NCBI GenBank assembly: GCA_004794785.1
Contig: SJOL01006482.1
Span: 305,593 to 369,592 of the forward strand
DNA from: Opisthorchis felineus
Lineage: Eukaryota > Platyhelminthes > Trematoda > Opisthorchiida > Opisthorchiidae
DNA: 64,000 bases
Reading direction: 5' to 3'
The translations under genes and the position numbers were made by a program. How positions within the stretch are numbered: the first letter of the stretch is position 1; each line of letters opens with the position of its first letter. This document shows positions 37,255 through 49,200 of the stretch, piece by piece. The notes beneath the pieces were generated by a model that searched no databases, was not told the origin of the DNA, and worked only from the letters and a program-made list of their open reading frames with translations.

Positions 37255-37260
37255 AATAAA
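37255..37260 (+). promoter_or_regulatory. Candidate polyadenylation signal AATAAA
   Basis: The canonical hexamer lies 79 bases after the proposed stop at 37174-37176. It is consistent with transcript end there but is common by chance in A/T-rich DNA. Confidence 0.3.
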
Positions 37261-38819
37261 ATGAGCATGAAACGGGAGGTCGAGTGAGAGACGGCCTTGG
37301 CTACCTGTCTAAGAATAATTAATTCAAGTCATCAATAGGATGAACTGAGTTTGTCAGTGCATACATCCTCTGTTCAGCAGAGGATGTATGTGGGGGGAAG
37401 GTGAATTGGACCATGGCAAGTACAACACGCGAACGAAGCGTTTTTGCCGACAAAGGATCGGGGGGCGATGGCGATAGCTTCAGCCACTGTGATTGTGCGG
37501 TGCTGTGTCGATCTGGGTTGATAAGCGGGTGCCTTGTAAACTTTATGGAAGCTTTGGCTGGGTATCACGCTGTGCGCCATGTTCACTTGATGTTGTACGA
37601 CTGAGCTGGTTATCATCCTTCTAGTCCCAGAAGCTAGCCAGGGTGGGTTGTGTTCCTTCATTCTTTGGCTTGTTAGCGGGTTGGGCATCTATACCCAATG
37701 CTAATTTCGCAAGGCATCATTTGTTCATGCTGTCAACCATATTTCCACACGGTGACGTCGGGTTATGTTTTATTCCACACCTAGTCGTAGAGGCCATTTT
37801 CGCACACCGAAGTTTGTCACTTCAGTTTCTGCAAAAGACTTGTCTGATGATTACTATACATTAGTTACAAAGTGTATGGTTGGCAATAAATCTCATTTTA
37901 TGTCACCCTTATTCAGTGTAGTTCGGACAAAAAGCAGAAGGCTCTGGTTCTGCAGTAAACCACTTTTTCAGCCGATACCATCAAGGATTTATGATTCTCC
38001 ACATATACTACGACTGCAAGTAACTTGGTTTGAACGAACTGACATAAAGCTCAGCTTAGGAAGCTGTGAACAAAGGAATCTTAATTCTAGTATCTGATCA
38101 AAGCCACTTGTGCTCAAAATTGTCAAAAACTCCCCAGCACCACCTTGATGCTTAAAGATTTCGAAACAGCTATTTATTCCGGTCTCACTACACTTGGTAC
38201 ACCTGTGTGGTCAAGTCTCCGCTACATAGAACTTGTTAGATATAGAGGTGGAACCCTGCTTCATTAGTCTTATTAAAGCTTTATCATATCTTATCAAAGC
38301 CTTATTAAATAGTTAACGGTTTTCTGCCAACAGCCTGTTGCACCTCCCAGGGTGATCAGAAAAGTTGTCTGTTCCAACTGACCCAGCATTCCAATCATTG
38401 TTTCAGTGCTCGCAACAGTTAAAAAGCAAACATGCATTCGTTTGAGGGAAATGAATCATTTGAAGCCGTTTGAGGTCTTCTGGACCATCTGTCAATTGCA
38501 TCGTGTGACTAGTCAGAGAGTTACGTGGCTGGATAAACTCAGAACTTGACATGAATGTATTTACTAACAATGTAGATAGGTGTCGTTGGGCAGCCTAGAC
38601 AACCCAATGATTCTAAATGTCAGTGAAATTAACCGTTGAACCTTGGGTTTTTCAAAACTGGAGACAATATGAATAGTACAGGAGCCTAATAACATTTGAA
38701 ACAATAGTTGAAAAATTACCTGTCCAAAGTGCGAAAACTATGCGCTTGATCAGGGCAGATTTATTTCACCGCGTCTTTGTCTTTCAACGTGTCATCGTCA
38801 TCATCATCAGTTGTAAGAA

Positions 38820-39180
38820 CCGCGTGCTTGCCAAGCAGTTGTTCTAGCTGCCACAGTTTCGTTTACCGATGATTTGGGGAGATGGGGTAGATAGCTGCTC
38901 ATTGGAGGCGGTAAGTGGTATACCGAATTCGTGAATGCAGGTTTGTCAGAGGACCTTTAATTTGGAAGACTGGGAGGGGAGCTATGCATTGAAGGCAATA
39001 GCCTGGATGCACGAGCGCCAATGGGGGTGCGACCGGGCCATATCTGAAAGTGTCTCTAACCATTGATGTGTCCCGTCTAGGGGCCCCCATCCGGGGTGAC
39101 GGCAATGACCAGCACAGCTGAGTTTGCTGGTAATGACTTTCATACTTCACCACCAAGTCATTGTTTGACCTCCCCTGGCT
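38820..39180 (-). mobile_element. RTE-like element 3' UTR fragment
   Basis: It matches the 3' UTRs at 8.1-8.4 and 60.15-60.45 kb in the same orientation. Shared landmarks include the ATGCACGAGCGCCA segment, the GGGGCCCCCATCCGGGGTGACGG-like segment and the CTTTCATACTTCACCACC-like segment. No RT coding sequence is seen. Confidence 0.65.
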
Positions 39181-39464
39181 CGTGTGTACATGAGTCTTGC
39201 TACATGACTGACGTTTGGTAGTGCTGTTGTGTTAGTCCATGTCCGTTCCAAGCTAAGTCTATGCTGTCAGAAGCAATCAAAAGCGTCCTCACTCACTGAC
39301 GTATAGAGTGGAATGAACACGCTCAGAGTCAAGTCGTCGGGTATCAGAGTTCAAGCATGTATTTTTCACTGTATTCTGCTATGCATATTCCGATCACCTT
39401 CCACGAGTGGCAGACAGAACTGAACTTGCCCAGTTCACTTAACGACATACTTTCTTTTATGCAG

Positions 39465-39632
39465 ATGCCCAACTGCCCAGTCGGTCTCCCTACTGCAGAC
39501 GACCTATTGCATCATGTGGTTTGTGACCACTATCTTGCGAAGCCAAGCTGTTTCGATAGAAGTGGATTTCAATGTGAATGGCCAGAATGTGACCTCATTC
39601 CTTTTTCTTCCGACGGCCCAACAAGTGCTGAG
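39465..39632 (+). CDS. Zinc-finger exon, GLI/AEBP2-like C2H2 type (isolated)
   Basis: This 56-codon exon has a strong acceptor (TTTCTTTTATGCAG) and donor GAG|GTAAAG, phase 0 to 0. It reads MPNCPVGLPTADDLLHHVVC, a His pair (H..VVCDH), then GFQCEWPECDLIPF. The spacing of L-x2-H-x4-H followed by F-x-C-x-W-x2-C is that of the GLI/ZIC/AEBP2 class. The first Cys of finger one would lie in an upstream exon. I did not find its neighbours with confidence. It would be a DNA-binding or chromatin protein if real. Confidence 0.5.
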
Positions 39633-39853
39633 GTAAAGTTCCGGCAGTCATTTTTCATGTACAAAAATCCAGGACATGCTGACGAGTAGTATTTAGTCCC
39701 CGTAAATGGACAACAAAGCTGAGAGTTTATCTTTTGGCTTCCCAACAGGTTTACTGTTACCCTTATTGTCAGACGCGTGGATGATACGTCTTCTGCACAG
39801 AAAACTCACATGGAGTGCGTAATGCTAACGATTTTCCAGTTTTACTCCTTTAG

Positions 39854-40128
39854 CTTATGAAATAAACCTGTTGCGAGATGTGTTCAGCCGCGCCCAACAT
39901 AGTTGTGCAAATGAATCTCTCCGGAAGGAACAAGGGTTCTCAAAAAATATTTCAAGCAGCAGCCCTGAAAAATTTACAGACCTCCACAGCCAAGGTGGAA
40001 GCCTGACTATTTTTGTAAGAAAGAGTAAGAAAGAAGAGAGAGAAGACAGGGTAACGACAGCCATACAACACAAATTATATGCTGTAATCTGTCGTGCATA
40101 TCCAGTTGCCCAAGTAATCTTGCTCTGA
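39854..40128 (+). CDS. Possible terminal exon, unrecognised
   Basis: The acceptor ACTCCTTTAG leads into an open frame ending in TGA (YEINLLRDVFSRAQHSC; SKKEEREDRVTTAIQHKLYA). It needs one base from its upstream exon, so it does not join directly to the zinc-finger exon just before it, which ends in phase 0. It may be chance or belong to another transcript. Confidence 0.25.
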
Positions 40129-42394
40129 TCAACGAGACAAGTCCGTATCCGACGCCCGGAGCGCATTGTACCCAATCTTACTGTCTTACACGTAGTGTAC
40201 CAACTTACATGCGGTTGCAGTGGAATATGTATTGACAGAACAGATATGAGACCATGCGAAAACGTCCCAGGACGTTTGCCTCGTTGTTTGAGTCAGTCGA
40301 CCAGCTGATCGACCAATGGCCAGCAAGCTGAGACAAGAAGACTTGCTTCATCGACCACCAAACACATTCTATTCAGTGGACACACAGTTGATCCCAATAT
40401 ACAGTCCTTAGTTTTACTGCGCACCGTCAACTGGAAATAGTCAGCTTTCGGTGAGGTCATATTCGTTAATCAATGCCGGCCCATCGTATGCGTACTCAGG
40501 AGACAAGCTATCAGCTTACCCTGGACTTAAGAATCAAACTTAATTAACCAACGGTACGACTGACTCCGTTTCACTGTTTTATTGTTATTTATTCCTAGTT
40601 ATGATATAAAGCTGCTGATTTTTAGTACTTCAGCTGAAAAGATAACGGCAAAATACCGAAACCCTATAGATTTTGTTCTATATCTGTGTTATTCCGATTC
40701 CCTATTTTATCTTTAATTCAGGGGCAATATATATTGAGACCAGATCACGTTATCAGATTAGTCCTTGTAGGTAATACCTTAAGTTAGTCAGAAGACAAAA
40801 CGTCAATACAACTCAAAGCAGATAGGGCCAAAAGTACGGAAAGCCTCTTTCACAGATCGATATTGTTAATAAGAGTAGGTGTCCACCACGTGCAACATTG
40901 CTGCTGGGGAATGTTCGATAGAATACCTGGTTACTTGTGAATTTTTTTACAACCAGTGTAGTTGAACACTTTCTAATTTAAGATAATGTTATCAAGATTT
41001 CCATTGGCACGATAGCTTAAAACAACTGGAAATGATCTGGTTTGCCACACATCTTTGATACAACTGTAATGTAGTTTTGTTGTCTACGGAGATTTCCACC
41101 CAGAAGAGACCACCTCAAGTCGAGTGGTCTATTCGGTTGGGAGAACTTTTTAGCCGAAAAGTAAGCACACTTCGGAAAAAGTATATTTTGATTAAGAAAA
41201 GCATGCTTTTCGGTCCAGGGTATACTATGTTCTCTGTTTTGTTTTTTGTGCTGAAGCACTGTCACGGGAATGACAGTTCATACCCATCTTCAAGCAAAAT
41301 CTACAGACAATGTCGCTAGCTTAGTGATCAAAATGAGCAACGTCTTACGCGACTGTCCGAAAATCGCTGTTAGTATAGTTGGTTTTTAGGCTTCCTTCTA
41401 CTCCAGAGGACTTTGATCGTTGAACGCTTGAACGGTTAATCAAGAATCTGACTGCAGATACTACCTTATAGAGTAGCAAGAGTTAGTGTCCTCAATCAAA
41501 TGTTGTATAAGCCAGCATTCAGTGTAATGGGTAAAACTCGATACACTAGCGAACAGAACCCATCACTAAGGTATTTGGGACGCGGGCTACAGATAGCAGA
41601 CCACCGTCTATCAAAGAAGGGTTGGTTTCCATTCTAAACTTGTGCTGGTGAGGATTTTGCTAGATGCAGGCAATGATATTGTGGTGCAAAATGAAGGAGG
41701 CTTTCGTCGAACTAAGAGCTGTGAAATCTCTGCGTCTTTCTGTTTGGAGTCCATGTAAAACAAGACCTTTCACGTAATAGGTCCTGGTGTCTAGCACACT
41801 GACATTTCTCGGCCGGACGCTTAATGAACCATACTCAGCTGCTTTACGCCAAAGTCATAATTATAAGTGAGAGAGCTCATCAGACCCACAAACAGTCGTT
41901 GTGAGATTATTCTTCATCCGTCACTCTCTTTATAAACCAAGGTCCGGACACAGACCCTAACCACTGTACGGCAAGTACGCGGTTTTTACAGCTGATGATG
42001 AATAACAGTGAATAACAGTGCAGGTCAGATAAATAGCTGACCTGTCGCTAATCCATTTGCTTGCGGGTTTTCTACTCAGAGTTGTGGGCACAACAAGTAC
42101 CTGTCGACTGCTGGTCAAAATAACATATTCATTTACACTGGTAGAGATATATTTCCGCGTGTTATTCTCAGTACAACAAACACGAAATCTCTCGAGAACA
42201 TCAGTTGTGATCGGAGCCTGCTAAGTGTCAGTTACATTTCCGTCTTTTCTGCTTCAGGACCTAGTCTCTCACGCGCGCGAACACGTCGTCAACTTGTAAA
42301 TTGAAAAATTTTGCTGCTTGGTGCACCAGAAGAGGCTTAACATGTTTTGTGGAGTATTTCTGAGCAATATATACAACACTTGTACTGTAGATAC
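40129..42394. other. Stretch without a supported gene
   Basis: No domain or good exon was recognised. Sequence near 40270-40330 (GACGTTTGCCTCG, ACCAGCTGATCGACCAATGG) faintly resembles the tail of the Penelope terminal repeats. Confidence 0.3.
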
Positions 42395-42744
42395 CACTGA
42401 CTTATCTTTCGGAATACCATTTCCAACTGTGATCCTAATTCAGCGTGCCTACTTCGGGCAGTGTATTGAACGACCTGATTTTTGCTAACCGTTTCGATAG
42501 ACAATACACCAGTTGTTCCTCCAATTTGTGTCAGTTCTTGTTCGAATAACGCAGTATCGAGATACATGACTGTTGAAAGGATGCCGCGTCTGTGACATTC
42601 AACAACCACTGTTTCGATGACGGTTTCTGAATCACTCAACTCTCCATATTGTACACCCCGGTGATTTTTCAACATACACAGTGAAGAAGTCAAAACAGGG
42701 TGGAAGCTGTTTCTCCAAACTACTTTACCTGGTAAAAACTTCAG
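42395..42744 (-). CDS. Exon of an unrecognised minus-strand gene
   Basis: The acceptor CTTTCTAG opens a 350-nt exon of 116 codons plus two bases, with donor GTG|GTATCT. It reads LPGKVVWRNSFHPVLTSSL, then SETVIETVVVECHRRGILST, VMYLDTALFEQELTQIGGTT and QVVQYTARSRHAELGSQLEM. The balanced composition, alternating helices and strands, and clean frame look like a conserved globular protein. I cannot name the family, and no partner exon was found with confidence. Confidence 0.5.
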
Positions 42745-43539
42745 CTAGAAAGCAAGCATATTATTGAAAAAACCAGATTCATTTTCCACCAACTGAATTA
42801 GAAATATGAAACTTTTCAACGAAGCAGTCTATGGAGTTTCTCAATAAGAAAACCATTTACTCGAAGGATATCATATGTCAAAGCTGACTCGTCCAATCAT
42901 TTCCGATCTATACATGAAGCAGCTAATAGTAAAAAATTGAATGCACCAAACGTCTGAGAACTGGTCCTCCCAAGACCCATCGACACCGGATCGCATGGTT
43001 CCAAATCCGTGACAGGAGGTCCACTGGTGCTATGCCCGGTCTAAGTGTAAGTTAATCATTCTGATGACTGGCCACTCGTAGATTTTTGGACCGCTAACCA
43101 GAAGGTCATCGGTTGAAATCATTCCAGAGATCTCACCCATATATGCACGTTGCTGCTATTCACCTGTCAACACATTAGTCTCGGGAAGGCTGAGCAGCTA
43201 CCAGAGGGCCCAGGCCTGGACAGCATCATTCGAAAAGTAATGGTTGGATGGTAACCGCAGACCTTAAGATCAAGAGCTCTGTGCCTCATCTGCTTATACA
43301 TTTTAGGCCCCAATCGTGATTGAAGTGTAAATTTGCCGCCTAGTAGAATGCAAGCAGGGGGTTGGCTGGGACTCACACGGTGTTAATAATACCACAAATC
43401 CGTCAGGCAAAAAAGTGGCTAGCAGGCAGGACTTTGATCAGCACTCAGGTTTTCCCGTTTTTATAGTGGACTTATTTTCACTCGAATTTTATACCCCAGA
43501 GGTATACAGAAGTAGAAATAGAAAACGCGGGTTAACACT

Positions 43540-43628
43540 AGACGTAACACACTACTCCTAAGGCTACTGAATGCTTTTCGACAGTCCACGATCGGCTTCG
43601 CCCGCCATAATGGAGAGATTCAGCTGGA
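43540..43628 (-). repeat. Dispersed repeat with hammerhead-type core, copy C (decayed)
   Basis: It aligns with copies A, B and D (AGGCTACTGAATGCTTTTCGACAGTC on the plus strand, broken here into AGGCTACTGA and TTTTCGACAGTC). On the minus strand the core is CTGAATCTCTCC, loop ATTATGG, CGGGC, GAAGC, so both core halves are damaged. Confidence 0.4.
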
Positions 43629-43974
43629 TTAATTTGAGTCTCCTGTAAAAACCAATTCTTGTGCAAATGAGAATACGTGTTCAGGATTAACACCGGCTGA
43701 GTGAAAGTTATTCGTTAGAACTTAATATTTTGCAACCGTGCTTGACCATCGGTGCCTCAGAATCACTGCCTGAAATGGTAAAAATTTTGACTGGCAATGT
43801 GAGGTAGGCCAGATAGCTTTAGGAAGGTGAAACTCTTCCGTGATGGTTGAACTGCTGACTCTCCATAGACTACTCCACTAAGGACATGTACTGCGCATGT
43901 CAGTGGTCATCCGTCTTTCAGACCTCTTTCGTCCAGCCCTGCACTAATTGCAATCGCCGAGAGGTGATTGGTAA

Positions 43975-44250
43975 ACGATTAGCACGGAAGGGTTGACAAC
44001 TAAGGCATCTCTGGATAGGAACCTCGGGACTCAGCTAATAAATAGTGCTGACTCTGGCAGACACGGTTCAATCGTGAATTCAGTGGTTCTCTTGAATCAA
44101 ATCTATCGCTTTCAATGTCTCGCTGCCCATTCTCCCGCTCCTTTGCATAATTGGAATAATGCACTCAGGATTAACTGATTATGCAATCACTTCAAGTGCT
44201 TAGTCGAACCTCCTTTGTTCTCCCACTTTCCGACAACCGGAGCTGAGGGC
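43975..44250 (+). mobile_element. RTE-like element 3' fragment
   Basis: It matches the plus-strand 3' region of the larger copy near 57.06-57.18 kb (GGAACCTCGGGACTCA; TCAATGTCTCGCTGCCCATT). It has no coding domain. Confidence 0.55.
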
Positions 44251-46558
44251 TTTATTCTGAACTGAACTGAACAGTTAAGAGTTCTGTGAGAAGTTTCCTT
44301 GGGTTGGTGAAAATCGGATAAACCTTTGTGTTCCTTGTGTTATGCAGTCAACAGTAACATTCTCCGCATACATAAGTAAGCACTCGTTTTTGGATTTGGC
44401 CCCAGTTGGATGCAAATTTTAGCTAAGCTAAAGATGGAAAATTACAGTCCTCCCAACTACTTGAAGAGACAGTTGCGTAAAATCGTAAAAAGACGATGGT
44501 CTGAGTTTCTCATTCGGTCAACAATAACCTAACCTATGGTTGGAAGCAAAACAAGGCGATTCAGTCAAGATGCAGTTCAGGAATTAAAAGTTGCTTTTCA
44601 GGGTGGGTATATCAATCTTATCTAGATCGATCGACCGGCATGCACTGCCAAATCCGTACCGCTTGAAATTTCGTGTACACCGCTTCGGGGTTTATTGAAA
44701 AGTTCCTTTCGGATTCTTTTCTTCGTGCCGTGTTATTTGTTCAGAATGTATGGGAAGTCTGTGGGACACTTGAACTAACGAAGGTATTCAGTATCAAAAG
44801 GGAAAATAGATCCAAAAGTAGGACACTAGTTTCTGGCCTGGTATGGGAGTAGTATACACGAACATCAGAAGGGAAGCCCTTAACAACAGTGCGAAATCAG
44901 TTACACACAGGAGCCAATGATCGATGCAAATGGTTGATCAAACTGAAGCTGCAGGACCCGCCTTACTCACAATCATTTGATCAAGAGATGGTTTGAAAGG
45001 ACAGTCACGTGATTTACTGGTTCAGAGTAGAATATCACTTAGATCTAATCCATTGGACTGCTGATTATATTATGAAACGGTGTTCAGTTAGCACCAGAGT
45101 TGGACATCATCGATCTTCAATGTAATGACCACTGTATGCGTAGTCCCGGCAATCGTTGCCACGATTTCCTGGCTGCAGTTCATAAGAGAACCTTTAGCCA
45201 GAAGCTGTGCTGAAATGGCTGCGTTCTATCCCAGTATAAAATACTCTTAGATGACCTCCCATGATTGGCTGACGAAGGTTAGCATGACAGGCTACAAGCT
45301 GCTGGTAAAGGATATAAGCACATATCAGGTGACTGTAAAGCTATGAATACATGCACTATTGTTATAAAGCAAGCATGTGTGCGGTTGTAGAAGGCTTGGG
45401 TTATCCATTTGAGCAAAAGTGGTGATGACCACATCAGTTTGTATTGGTCCACTTCTTTCCGATGCCAGTAGGTTCTGTCAGTATAGACTGCGCGATGATG
45501 GTGTTTCGACGTAGATTTCGGATCCATCTTTAAAAAAGGAAAGTAGTTTACACACTCTCAATTCATGTGGTATTCTCTGAAAGTGATTTGTAAAATTTTA
45601 CCTATGTAGAATCTAACACAGATTTCCAAACTAGGACTAAAGTGCTAAAGTAAGGGTCAAGCGAATATTTGTCCACAATATTCTTTCCGGCCATACCGAC
45701 CTCCTGAGTTCCGTCACTGGGTGAAGCCATGTGGAGCCTTCAAAGAATTTCATCAGAATTTCAAGTAGTATTGTTTCAAGAGGAAGTTATGCCCGTGCTG
45801 TGTTCAATTTTCAGCGTGTTATAACTAGTACGCTGGAAGTATTGCGATATTCAATTTACTATTTAGTATTTATCTCTAAAAGGATAACCCGAAAGGACCG
45901 ACCGGTGCCATTCTTGTCTGGGAATCCGTCCCTTTCAGGAAGTTTCTAACCACGTAAAAATCCTGGAGAAAACAGTTGTAAGCATTTCCTTTTCAAATGT
46001 AGCATCTCGTGAGAGTGATATAATCTAACAGGGACAGCTCTATTTTCAGTGTTTGTTGGTGTTCGTTTATAACATATTCTCAGTGGGGTTGCACGCTGTT
46101 TGACCTGACCTCAGTATACGTGGCCTAACCGTGTCCCGATGTTGGTAATTCCGTATTTCATGAGCCCAAGTAACTGACCCTCCCCATTTCACCATCATCA
46201 TCATTGACAGCTCAACATCAGTGTTCAACACTAATGCTTCGTTGTCGTACAATCATGATTTATTTGGAAAGCCTTCTACCTCAAAGGGAGGTTACAGTAA
46301 AACGGAATTAGGCAGATGGTGCAGGAAGCGGAGACCACAGGGCAACACCACAGCGCCAGAAACAAAGCATGTACACTGGCTTATTTCAAAGAATACGGCG
46401 TCCTCGCACTTGTAATAGAAAAGTGATAGAGGCTGATTAACTAGGATGGACGCTGAAAGATTTGCTCGTAAATGCTTATGCACAAAAGTTTGACTCCATT
46501 ATTACATAAGGAAAAATCCTCCATAGGCCTCTTGCAGGCGAAAATGACGCAGTGTACG
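44251..46558. other. Stretch without a supported gene
   Basis: A minus-strand frame at 45279-45527 starts after an acceptor-like CTTTTTTAAAG and reads MDPKSTSKHHHRAVYTDRT, but there is no partner exon and no recognised domain. Nothing else is supported. Confidence 0.3.
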
Positions 46559-46565
46559 TAAACAA
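46559..46565. repeat. Putative target site duplication, left
   Basis: TAAACAA directly abuts the left LTR and is repeated exactly at 49428-49434 after the right LTR. Seven bases is longer than the usual 4-6 for Ty3/gypsy, so part of the match may be chance. Confidence 0.55.
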
Positions 46566-46855
46566 CTGTCCCCGCTCTAGTGCCTAGTGCCGGAAAAAAA
46601 GACTCGCCGACAAGGAACACAACAGCTTTATTGCGAACAAGTGAGTGAGTGCAGAAAGTACAACGGCCTCGCGCTATATATTCAGTGGGCACTGTCTGAC
46701 CTTGATCCAGAGCTGTCTCGCACGGTCTGGCTTTGATCCAAGGCTGTCTCGCACTGTCTGACCTTGATCCAAGGCTGTCTGCTCGGCGCTTAGTGGAGTT
46801 TGAGGGTCTCAGTAGGTATTCTGGGATAATCTTCAGGAACCTGACCTTCCTGACA
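46566..46855 (-). repeat. LTR (3' LTR of the minus-strand element)
   Basis: It aligns with 49201-49427; shared landmarks are GACTCGCCGACAAGGAACAC, CAACAGCTTTATTGCGAAC and CTCAGTAGGTATTCTGGGAT. It is about 63 bp longer than its partner because a 31-bp unit is present three times (46689-46781) rather than once. Confidence 0.9.
46689..46781. repeat. Three tandem 31-bp units inside the LTR
   Basis: The units begin GCACTGTCTGACCTTGATCC, GCACGGTCTGGCTTTGATCC and GCACTGTCTGACCTTGATCC at 46689, 46720 and 46751. The other LTR has one unit near 49323. Confidence 0.9.
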
Positions 46856-46867
46856 CCTCTCCCTTTT
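46856..46867 (-). promoter_or_regulatory. Polypurine tract of the LTR element
   Basis: The minus strand reads AAAAGGGAGAGG directly before the LTR start TGTCAGG. Position and composition fit a plus-strand primer site. Confidence 0.75.
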
Positions 46868-46897
46868 GGCCGTTCACCGTAAGATTGTCGGCGCGGA

Positions 46898-48110
46898 TCA
46901 AGTTGAAAAGGTTCCGGTACGGCGTCTCGATTGCAGTGGTGGATCTGTCTTGGTCGGTACATGTGAAGCGGTGGCTATTGGTGCTGGTCTTGGAAGATCA
47001 AAAGTTTCGAGCAACAGGTTGAGGTCTAGTAACTGTTCTTCCGCTTTTGGGACAGGGCACTCAGTCGGCCGTAGCTGACTGACATGCCGTTTCCATATCA
47101 ATGATCCTACCAGGACGCCATACATCGCCTTACCGATTCTTTTGAGAACTACTCCGACAGTCCAGTTTCGTTCCCAGGGCGATAGTCCCTCCACACCGTA
47201 ACGTTGTTTTCCCTCCTGTCGGTGATTGAAAACACGTAAATGTTGGCAGGATAGCGTCATGGGTAAGTCTTAACCGTCTGTTCATCATAACCTCTGCTGG
47301 AGAGCGACCGTCCGGAGAATGTGCATTGGGAGTTGTTCTATAATTCAGCAGGAACGTATCCAAGACTTCTACCGTGCTCTTCCTTCCCCTTCTGATTTTG
47401 TCAACGCGCGTTTAAAGGTGTCTTTGGACCGTTTAGCCTGACCGTTGGATTAAGGATGGAATGGTGGGGAAGTAACATGTGTGACGCCGTCGAACGTCTT
47501 CGAACGAATTCACCAAACTAATAGGATGTGAACTGAGTACCATTGTCGGAGACATTAGTTCCCGGGAAAGCGAATATTGGAAACAAATGCCGCAGTTTAG
47601 TGATGGTTGCCATCGTTGTTGTCTCACATAATAAGGACCTCAGGCCACTTACTGAATGCATCGACAACGATGAGGAATCTTTGTCCGTTAACTGGTCCGG
47701 CAAAATCCACATGGATGGGCAACCATAGTTTTTCTGGCTGTGGCCAAGGTTGCGGCGGCTGTTGGTTGGGTAACTTATGGGCACCTGCGCATTGGAAACA
47801 ACTCCGACAAACCCGATCCATGTGTTCATCCATACCGGGCCAATAAACATGGCTGCGAGCAAGTGTCTTCATGCGGCTTATCCCTGGATGTCTCTTGTGG
47901 AACTGTGCTAGGGCCCGGCGGCCAAGTTTGGTGAGAATGACGATTCGGTCACCGAAGACAAGGCAGTCATTGACAACAGATATTGAACTCCGTCGTTGAA
48001 AAAGATGCCGGAGTTCTCCTGATGAACAGTTTGTTAGCCAGCTGGATGGTGTACTCCGTTGCCTTCTGTAGTACGCTGTCAGCTTTGGTGGAATCGTGGA
48101 CCGTGTAAAA
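46898..48110 (-). pseudogene. Integrase of the gypsy-like element (decayed)
   Basis: The HHCC domain is at about 47800-47900 (HKRHPGISRMKT, then CRSCFQC). The core follows with the first Asp in HVDFAGP and the second in VSDNGTQF. The third catalytic position, normally Glu in a HPQSNGQAER-like motif, reads AKR here (GAA to AAA), and a TAA stop replaces the Gln just before SNG near 47450. A frame change occurs around 47,520-47,620. The C-terminal part (LNYRTTPNAHSPDGRSPAEV, then WKRHVSQLRPTE) looks like the usual Ty3/gypsy tail. It could not cut and join DNA as it stands. Confidence 0.85.
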
Positions 48111-48199
48111 GTCGCCGGTAGTTGGTGCATGGTCTCTAACACCAAAGCACGGACTTCCGGTTCGACGGCAACGATTGCTTTAAACCGTGGTTCTGACCG

Positions 48200-49157
48200 C
48201 TTTTGTCTGCTTCGTGACCTCCCGGTTTGGCTGCGTCTTCGGCTAGCTTTTCGCTTCGAGCACTGGCTTTCCTTGTGCCCACGTCGATTGCACGCTGAAC
48301 ATTTGTACTTTTTATAGGGACACAGTCGCACAAGATACCAGTCGCCGCATTGCCAGAATGCCGAGGTGGGCTTTCCTCCGTTTGAATTTGCCATTCACGG
48401 GAGGTTGCACCGAAGTCGTCTTGGCAATATTGAAAGTAGGGTTGGATAATGGTCTCCCCAACATGACCGTGTCGTGTTTGAGATTCAAGAGGCGCTGGCA
48501 CTCGTGAGTAATGGAATGCAGCGTTACCACGGGAAACTGCTCAATCTTGTTCAATAGCCTTGCTTTGATATCACCCTGTGAATGCGACTGAAGGCCACAT
48601 ATAAAAATAAGACACTTGAACTGGTCTTCCGTCATGGTCGATAACTTGGATTGTTCACATTCAAGATTGACTCTACCGGCATAAGCGACATAGTCTTCAG
48701 ATTCCCTTTTCGCTAGTTCCACACATTGGTAGCGAATATTAAACAAAGACGAACGATCACCGAAAATTGTTGGGAGTTGCTGCATGGTTTTGTCAAAACT
48801 AAGATCTCGCGCATTCTTTGGCAGGATGAAGTTGGAATATCGTGTGTGTCCCGTTGTACCGAGCTTTCTGAGCAATAAGCGCACTCTTCAGACACCACGT
48901 TTGTGCCTCAGTTCGACTTTGAAAATATCTTCGTAACGTCTGAACCACGAATCGAAGGTTAGACCAGCATCGGGGTTATAGTGGTACTCCGTGATGCTGT
49001 TGGCGATGGAGTCGACTGAATTTGCATCTGGAGCGGAATTTGGTGGTTGAATTTTAAGATGCTGCGTCAAGGTTTCCACCAAACGCAATTGGGCCGCTTC
49101 AAGCTGATTTTGTTGTTGCAGCAGAATTTCTTTCAACGCTTCCGCATTAATTGTCAT
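48200..49157 (-). pseudogene. Gag of the gypsy-like element (frameshifted)
   Basis: ATG at 49157 opens a frame reading LKEILLQQQNQLEAAQLRL and FDSWFRRYEDIFKVEL, typical of trematode gypsy Gag. The reading shifts near 48,888 into DYVAYAGRVNLECEQSKL and KARLLNKIEQFP, and shifts again near 48,400 into the knuckle (FWQCGDWYLVRLCPYKKYKC, then SACNRRGHKESQC). At least two frameshifts separate the start from the knuckle. Basic residues follow it. Confidence 0.85.
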
Positions 49158-49200
49158 GATTCCGTGGGTTCGGGCGTCGCCAATCTGTTATATCTGAATG

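Noticed and set aside
37374..37688. Minus-strand open frame of 104 codons (TITVAEAIAIAPRSFVGKNA)
   Set aside because: No domain, no splice sites and no partner; could be part of a repeat but I saw no second copy in the window.
37792..38025. A plus-strand frame (DLSDDYYTLVTKCMVGNKS) with possible splice sites, as a further exon of the 14-exon gene
   Set aside because: Its acceptor would need two bases from the upstream exon, while exon 13 ends in phase 0, and I found no bridging exon.
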